Origin: an uncultured Hungatella sp.
Lineage (GTDB): Bacteria > Bacillota > Clostridia > Lachnospirales > Lachnospiraceae
Length of the DNA: 11,884 bases
Direction: 5' to 3'
Assembly: GCA_959018155.1 (NCBI GenBank)
Contig: CAUEKH010000042.1
Location: 1 to 11,884 of the forward strand
In this document: positions 8,163 through 11,884 of the stretch, one piece after another
Position numbering within the stretch: the first letter of the stretch is position 1
Layout of the letters: each line of letters opens with the position of its first letter
Translations under genes and position numbers: made by a program
Notes under the pieces: model-generated
Told to the model about the DNA's origin: nothing
Databases searched by the model: none
What the model saw: the letters and a program-made list of their open reading frames with translations, nothing else

Positions 8163-8193
8163 TATCAGAACGACATTTTACTCTATTCTGATA
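8163..8193. repeat. Inverted repeat TATCAGAA-N15-TTCTGATA, possible operator
   Basis: Perfect 8-bp half sites at 8163-8170 and 8186-8193 have centres 23 bp apart, about two helical turns. The right half covers the proposed -10 region of the regulator promoter. That position suits an operator, possibly autoregulatory. The repeat is seen; any protein binding is inferred. Confidence 0.45.
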
Positions 8194-8219
8194 CATAGGA
8201 CGGGAACTTGTCAAGTCAA
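8185..8219 (-). promoter_or_regulatory. Candidate sigma-A promoter(s) for the regulator/kinase genes
   Basis: On the minus strand two -35-like hexamers overlap by one base: TTGACT (8214-8219) and TTGACA (8209-8214). TTGACT pairs with TATGTA (8192-8197) over 16 nt, and TTGACA pairs with CAGAAT (8185-8190) over 18 nt. Either would start transcription about 45-50 nt before the ATG at 8138. The -35 is strong and the -10 weak, so a regulated promoter is plausible. Confidence 0.5.
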
Positions 8220-8233
8220 TGAATTCGGTTTCA
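8220..8233 (-). promoter_or_regulatory. Candidate cre site (CcpA binding)
   Basis: The minus-strand sequence TGAAACCGAATTCA fits the Bacillus cre consensus TGWNANCGNTNWCA at every fixed position except one (A for T at position 10). It abuts the -35 hexamer at 8214-8219. Carbon catabolite control of a sugar-locus regulator makes sense biologically. The match is seen; binding, and whether it represses or activates, is inferred. Confidence 0.5.
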
Positions 8234-8245
8234 AATTATTCCCAT

Positions 8246-8316
8246 ATAAAAACGCCGCCATGCCCCCGAACCCTCTTCACTCATCAGCGGATTCGTCTGC
8301 ACAGCGGCGTTTTTAT
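8246..8316. terminator. Bidirectional terminator-like stem between the amidohydrolase operon and the regulator gene
   Basis: ATAAAAACGCCGC (8246-8258) is an exact reverse complement of GCGGCGTTTTTAT (8304-8316), giving a 13-bp stem with a GC core and A/T arms, so a T-run follows the GC stem on both strands. The loop is long (45 nt) and holds a smaller GCGGA-TTCG-TCTGC hairpin (8287-8300). It lies 69 nt after the amidohydrolase stop and should end that transcript. The remainder of 8139-8384 holds the regulator promoter and no gene. Confidence 0.65.
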
Positions 8317-8384
8317 TTATATGTATCTTCTTCCGTCAGGACCTTCATCCCGCGTCACGCCTCAGCTTATTTTTATTCTCAGTC

Positions 8385-9641
8385 TTAGTGGCGTGTCACG
8401 AAACGGCCTTCCTTCATGATAACTTTCATATTTTCAACACAGATATTTCTGATGTTATCCAGCGGATTGCCTTCGATAACCAGTAAATCAGCGCTCTTAC
8501 CTGTCTCCAGAGTACCGGTGATATCGTCAACCTTCAGCATTTCAGCGCCTACCTTGGTAGCTGCCACGATGGTATCCATCTCGCTGATGCCGGCGCACTC
8601 TACGAAGGAGTACATCTCGCCCATAGCGGTGTAGCCGTAAGGTGTCAAGCTGGAGCAGAAGGAGTCAGAACCGATGGTTAAGCCGATTCCTTTCTCTTTG
8701 GCTCTTCTTAAGTTGGCATAGACACGGTTTAACTCTTTCTCAACAACATCCTTGCCCGGGAACTTGTCATGGATTTCCGGTACGTATGTCGGCGGATATG
8801 TCTTGAACCACTCATGTAAGAACTGGATGGTCGGGCAGAAATAGATTCCTTTTTCAGCCATGATATCGAGGCACTCATCGTTTAATGCCTGGCCGTGGAT
8901 AATTAAGTGAACGCCTGCTTTTGCACAGTCTAACGCGCCGCCAAAGCCTTCACAGTGAGCCCATACCGGGATTCCAACCATGTTACACTCGTCAACAACG
9001 GCCTGGATTTCTTCCATGCAGTAGTGCTGGTCGAGTTTCTGATCCCAGCGCCAGATGCCGCCGCCGGTAGCCCAGATTTTGATTGCGTCAGGGTTGTCAC
9101 GCAGTCTTCTTCTGACAGCCTTGCGTAAATCCCACGGTCCGTCGATGCGCTCTGCCCACGGATGGCCCAGATCGTTGTGCTCTCTTAACAGCTTGTGGGA
9201 ATCGCCATGGCCTGCTGTACGGCAGAAGCCAAGTCCTGTACCTACGACACGCGGTCCTTCCATAACGCCTGCTTCTACCATATCACGGATTGCAAGACCG
9301 GTACGGCCAATCTCACCAACGGTAGTAAGACCGGTTTCCAGACACTCATGAGCCTGCTGAACCGCTACAACAGCTTTCTGCTCTACACTCTCTAATACCC
9401 AGTCGCTGTCATCGTCTGTTAAGTTTCCTGAAAAATGAAGATGGGTGTCAATTAAACCTGGCATAATGGTTTTGCCGGAAATATCAACCACATCATACTC
9501 TGGTCCTACTTCTTTACCGGCTCCGGCGTAAGCGATCTTTCCGTCTTCTACCAGAACGAGAGAATCCTTTACCGGTTCTTTTCCGGTACCGTCAATCAAG
9601 AGGCCGCCGACAAAAGCGGTTTTCTTTAATTCCTGTTTCAT
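8385..9641 (-). CDS. Metal-dependent amidohydrolase, COG1228 (Xaa-Pro dipeptidase / imidazolonepropionase-like)
   Basis: This 418-aa cytoplasmic enzyme of the amidohydrolase superfamily begins with a small beta domain ending in GKTIMPGLIDTHLHF, which supplies metal ligands H67 and H69. The barrel then provides K188 in AIKIWATGGG (likely the carboxylated bridging lysine), H229 in WAHCEG, H249 in IIHGQAL, and D326 in TIGSDS, a complete binuclear-metal set. The C-terminal GTLETGKSADLLVIEGNPLDNI returns to the beta domain. The pattern fits the Met_dep_hydrolase_A/COG1228 branch, where characterised members are prolidases acting on Xaa-Pro, or dipeptidases for Arg/Lys-ending dipeptides; other amides or lactams are possible. 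AAGGAGG lies 8 nt before the ATG. It follows the APC permease gene by 39 nt with no terminator between, so the permease probably brings in its substrate or exports its product. The substrate cannot be assigned from sequence. Confidence 0.88.
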   Translation of the reverse strand: MKQELKKTAFVGGLLIDGTGKEPVKDSLVLVEDGKIAYAGAGKEVGPEYDVVDISGKTIMPGLIDTHLHFSGNLTDDDSDWVLESVEQKAVVAVQQAHECLETGLTTVGEIGRTGLAIRDMVEAGVMEGPRVVGTGLGFCRTAGHGDSHKLLREHNDLGHPWAERIDGPWDLRKAVRRRLRDNPDAIKIWATGGGIWRWDQKLDQHYCMEEIQAVVDECNMVGIPVWAHCEGFGGALDCAKAGVHLIIHGQALNDECLDIMAEKGIYFCPTIQFLHEWFKTYPPTYVPEIHDKFPGKDVVEKELNRVYANLRRAKEKGIGLTIGSDSFCSSLTPYGYTAMGEMYSFVECAGISEMDTIVAATKVGAEMLKVDDITGTLETGKSADLLVIEGNPLDNIRNICVENMKVIMKEGRFVTRH

Positions 9642-9680
9642 GATAAAACCTCCTTAATTTGTTTGATACTTTTAGTTATG

Positions 9681-11105
9681 TTATTTTTTCTTTGTAAACA
9701 TTTTAAAGATAAGGCCAACCACCAGCCAGCCGACTACAATCAGCCACTCTACCGGCTTTAATGCGGCGGGGCTCATTGGCACTACCATCAGAGCGATGAT
9801 AATGGAACCTGCCAGGCAGGCAGCGCCGATTCCCAGCTTGCCGCCCGGAACCTTATACGGTCTCGGTAAATCCGGCTCTGTCGTTCTCATCCGCAGACAC
9901 GCAAAGCTGACCATGGTGCAGGAGAAAATAAATGCCAGAGCGGAAACATTGGTAAGCGGAACGAGCATCTTCTTTCCGAGGAACGGTCCCACAAGGGTTA
10001 AGCAGGCCAGCAGGGTATTTGCCATCTTTGGCGCGCCTGTTGCTGAGTCAATCTCCGCGAATTTCTCCGGAAGCTGACCCTTACGCCCCATCGCCAGCAT
10101 GATACGGCTGGTCGCCCCATAGAAGGAGTTCATCGGACCCATCGGGCCCAGTGTGGCGATTACAAGCATAACCACGTAGAGAATCATGTTGATATTCTTC
10201 AAACATGCCAGGGCCGGTACGGAACTCTTCACGAAATCGGTCCACGGAATGATGGTGCCAAACGAGTAAATACAAATCATATAGAAGCCGCCGGCAGCCA
10301 GCAGCGCCATACTGATTACCTTGCCGAATTTATTCCAGTCCAGACCTTCCGCCGCCTCTTCCGCCTGCTGCGGGATGGTATCAAACCCGGCATAGAAGAA
10401 CGGTGTCATAACAAGGACGGAAATAATACCGGCAAACATGTTGGTCGCGCTGGTTGAGGAACCCGCGCCATCCACCTGCTCAAATGACGGCAGAATATTG
10501 TGAGGGCCGCCCTTTACAAAGGAAATAGCCATGGCCAGAAGCATACCGCCGAGAAGCGCTTTCGTTAAAAACGCCTGTAACTTTGCCGCGGAACTTGCGC
10601 CCTTAAAATTTAAGAAAATAACGTAGCACGCAAAACCAAGAGCAATGATAGTCGGGAACAGATAGACATCCGCGCCCATAATCGTGTAAAGCTTCACGGA
10701 ACGGAGAATCGGAATCAGATCGCCGAACATATCGGAGACGAGTGTGGAAATCGCAATCGCTTCCCATGGACAGAGGATTCCATTTCCCAGGGCTAAAAAC
10801 CAGCCCGTTATGTACGAAACATTTTTTCCAAAGGTCCTGTCAACGTACTCAACAATTCCTCCCGAAATCGGTATCGCTGCCGTCAGCTCGCCAAATACCG
10901 CGCCAATGGGAAGTAAGAACACGGCTCCGATTAAGAACGCAATGATTGCCGCAATCGGACCGCCGCCGATAATCATCCAGTCGCCAACCAGCAGTACCCA
11001 GCCCGTTCCAATAATTGCGCCAAAACCAATCGTGAAGTAGTTCCAGATGGATAAGGTCTTCTGCATTCCCGCTCCCTCCGGTCCTTTCTGTGTGGAACCA
11101 GACAT
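9681..11105 (-). CDS. APC-superfamily amino acid/amine permease
   Basis: This is a 474-aa, roughly 12-TM transporter. The first helix carries the unwound ligand-binding motif GAIIGTGW (29-36) of the APC superfamily. Further typical segments are AIPISGGIVEYVDRTFG, the amphipathic loop QQAEEAAEGLDWNKFGK, and LPRPYKVPGGKLG before the final helices; the C terminus is KMFTKKK. The frame is open to an ATG at 11192, but the start at 11105 has AGGGGG 9 nt upstream. An internal ATG at 11066 (residue 14) also has GGAGG 8 nt upstream and would remove a Gly-rich tail without touching TM1, so the exact N terminus is uncertain. It is likely a proton- or gradient-driven importer or exchanger of an amino acid, amine or small dipeptide. 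It is the first gene of a two-gene operon with the amidohydrolase and is divergent from a LytTR-type regulator. Confidence 0.9.
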   Translation of the reverse strand: MSGSTQKGPEGAGMQKTLSIWNYFTIGFGAIIGTGWVLLVGDWMIIGGGPIAAIIAFLIGAVFLLPIGAVFGELTAAIPISGGIVEYVDRTFGKNVSYITGWFLALGNGILCPWEAIAISTLVSDMFGDLIPILRSVKLYTIMGADVYLFPTIIALGFACYVIFLNFKGASSAAKLQAFLTKALLGGMLLAMAISFVKGGPHNILPSFEQVDGAGSSTSATNMFAGIISVLVMTPFFYAGFDTIPQQAEEAAEGLDWNKFGKVISMALLAAGGFYMICIYSFGTIIPWTDFVKSSVPALACLKNINMILYVVMLVIATLGPMGPMNSFYGATSRIMLAMGRKGQLPEKFAEIDSATGAPKMANTLLACLTLVGPFLGKKMLVPLTNVSALAFIFSCTMVSFACLRMRTTEPDLPRPYKVPGGKLGIGAACLAGSIIIALMVVPMSPAALKPVEWLIVVGWLVVGLIFKMFTKKK

Positions 11106-11150
11106 AGAGATATACCCCCTAACTTTCTGTATGTTAAATTTTCTGTGCAG

Positions 11151-11175
11151 CCCCGAAAAATCCGGATTTCCGGGG
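11151..11175. repeat. Palindromic element in the APC operon leader
   Basis: The 12-bp perfect palindrome AAATCCGGATTT (11158-11169) is flanked by CCCCG (11151-11155) and CGGGG (11171-11175), which also pair, leaving a small internal loop. It would lie in the 5' leader of the permease mRNA, downstream of the proposed minus-strand start point. There is no T-run, so it is not a simple terminator. It could be an operator or an mRNA hairpin. Confidence 0.45.
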
Positions 11176-11185
11176 TATCTGTCAC

Positions 11186-11214
11186 TTGACAAATCACATT
11201 TTAACTCTTATGAT
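11186..11214 (+). promoter_or_regulatory. Sigma-A promoter for the LytTR regulator gene
   Basis: TTGACA (11186-11191) and TATGAT (11209-11214) are separated by exactly 17 nt on the plus strand, a near-consensus promoter. Transcription would start near 11221, giving a leader of about 95 nt before the ATG at 11315. The -35 is overlapped by the dyad TGTCA-CT-TGACA (11180-11191), a possible operator. Confidence 0.68.
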
Positions 11215-11225
11215 TTTATAGTCAA
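11198..11225 (-). promoter_or_regulatory. Candidate sigma-A promoter for the APC/amidohydrolase operon
   Basis: On the minus strand TTGACT (11220-11225) and TAAAAT (11198-11203) are separated by 16 nt. Transcription would start near 11191, with a leader of about 85 nt before the permease ATG at 11105. Its -10 lies in the spacer of the plus-strand promoter, so the two promoters physically overlap. Confidence 0.52.
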
Positions 11226-11270
11226 TGCGCTGTGCATAAAAGGCATTTTACATGTCAAAAACGGCACATG

Positions 11271-11295
11271 GCCCGGACATATTTCGACACCGGGC
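11271..11295 (+). other. Leader hairpin just before the LytTR regulator ribosome binding site
   Basis: GCCCGG (11271-11276) pairs perfectly with CCGGGC (11290-11295) around a 13-nt loop. It ends about 8 nt before the GGAGGAGG Shine-Dalgarno region and is not followed by a T-run. It may shape translation initiation. A short stem like this can occur by chance. Confidence 0.3.
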
Positions 11296-11314
11296 AGAAG
11301 GAAGGAGGAGGCTT

Positions 11315-11884
11315 ATGTATCAGGTTGCAATCTGCGATGATAACCCCGCGGATTTATTACAGCTAAAAGAGTATTTAGAAGAAGCCGGAATCCATCACCC
11401 CATGGAACTGACCGCGTTTCACAACGGCGTGGAACTGGTAAACGCTTATAAGAAAAGGGGACAGTTCGATCTAATCATACTCGACATGATCATGGACCGC
11501 TTAAATGGAATTGAAGCCGCCTTAAAGATACGCAAAATCGACGAGGACGTGATCATCCTCATCGTAACCGCCACTGTGGAGTATGCCATCGACGGGTATA
11601 AAGTCAACGCGGCGCGCTATATTGTAAAACCCTTATCAAAACCCGATTTTTTCAAGGTGCTGAAGAATATCTTTGCCTCAATCGATAAAAAGAAAGAGGC
11701 GTATTATACATTTCCCAGCAAGAACGGGACCACCGCCATATCCATGGAAGATATCTTCTATTTTGAGTCGGATATCCGGTCGATCCACGTGTCATCAAGG
11801 CAGGGGGATTACACCTTCACCGGGCGCATCAGCGTTATAGATGAGCAGACACGGGAGAAAGGCTTTTTGAGGATTCATAAAAGA
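11315..11884 (+). CDS. LytTR-family response regulator (partial, 3' end cut)
   Basis: The frame is open for 190 codons and runs off the right edge. The ATG at 11315 follows GGAGGAGG by about 6 nt. Residues 1 to about 120 form a receiver domain: D8 and D9 in AICDDN, phosphoacceptor D57 in LIILDMIM, T85 in IVTAT, and K105 in YIVKPL. From about 127 a LytTR DNA-binding domain begins (YYTFPSKNGTTAISMEDIFYFES, then GRISVIDEQ and FLRIHKR), the AgrA/VirR/LytR type; family length of about 235-250 aa implies about 50 residues are missing. It is transcribed away from the APC/amidohydrolase operon from an overlapping promoter region. Such regulators usually sit beside an AgrC- or LytS-type kinase gene, which may follow outside the window. 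Control of the divergent operon is a neighbourhood inference. Confidence 0.9.
   Translation, partial: MYQVAICDDNPADLLQLKEYLEEAGIHHPMELTAFHNGVELVNAYKKRGQFDLIILDMIMDRLNGIEAALKIRKIDEDVIILIVTATVEYAIDGYKVNAARYIVKPLSKPDFFKVLKNIFASIDKKKEAYYTFPSKNGTTAISMEDIFYFESDIRSIHVSSRQGDYTFTGRISVIDEQTREKGFLRIHKR

Noticed and set aside
11106..11192. Permease start at 11192, and a 74-aa minus-strand frame at 10973-11197
   Set aside because: The 11192 start lacks a clear ribosome binding site and would lie at or before the proposed transcription start; the 74-aa frame is out of frame over the permease N terminus.
11253..11258. Minus-strand TTGACA as a further -35 for the permease operon
   Set aside because: The only -10-like sequence at a near distance (TATGCA) is 14 nt away, too close for a sigma-A promoter.
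11047..11340. Plus-strand 97-aa frame reaching into the LytTR gene
   Set aside because: It spans the divergent promoter region and overlaps the LytTR regulator in another frame; no ribosome binding site.
1..11884. CRISPR arrays, tRNA/rRNA genes, insertion sequences, phage or toxin-antitoxin genes
   Set aside because: No repeated spacer pattern, cloverleaf, transposase motif or mobile-element ends were found on either strand.

Overview
The window looks like a chromosomal segment from a Gram-positive anaerobe of the Clostridia, most likely Lachnospiraceae. This is inferred from strong AGGAGG-type ribosome binding sites, intermediate GC content judged by eye, a YesM/YesN-type two-component system, an ABC sugar importer without its own ATPase, and a LytTR-type response regulator. 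No database search was possible, so the genus is not resolved. All genes are on the minus strand except the last one at the right edge.

Region 1 (about 1-8240, minus strand, read from right to left) is a carbohydrate-uptake locus. Its order is AraC-type response regulator (7206-8138), LytS/YesM-type histidine kinase (5480-7204), sugar-binding lipoprotein (3944-5335), two ABC permeases (2939-3835 and 2094-2939), then a family GH105 unsaturated uronyl hydrolase (1-2074, cut by the left edge). Apart from the swapped regulator and kinase, this is the order of Bacillus subtilis yesMNOPQR. The likely job is to sense and import unsaturated oligosaccharides left by pectin (rhamnogalacturonan) or similar polysaccharide lyases, then remove the terminal unsaturated uronic acid in the cytoplasm. 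No lyase and no ATPase gene is present, so both would be supplied elsewhere. The non-coding DNA holds a candidate CcpA (cre) site and an inverted repeat at the regulator promoter, an ACAATG repeat cluster before the binding-protein gene, and a terminator-like hairpin between the binding-protein and permease genes.

Region 2 (8246-8316) is a long perfect stem with T-rich ends on both strands. It separates the sugar locus from the operon to its right.

Region 3 (8385-11105, minus strand) is a two-gene operon: a 12-TM APC-superfamily amino acid/amine permease followed by a COG1228-type metal-dependent amidohydrolase related to Xaa-Pro dipeptidases and imidazolonepropionase. Together they suggest uptake and cytoplasmic hydrolysis of an amide or dipeptide-like compound; the substrate cannot be read from sequence.

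Region 4 (11106-11884) is a divergent intergenic region in which two sigma-A-like promoters facing opposite ways interpenetrate. To its right, on the plus strand, is the first 190 residues of a LytTR-family response regulator cut by the right edge. It may control the APC/amidohydrolase operon. No tRNA, rRNA, insertion sequence, CRISPR array or pseudogene was seen.
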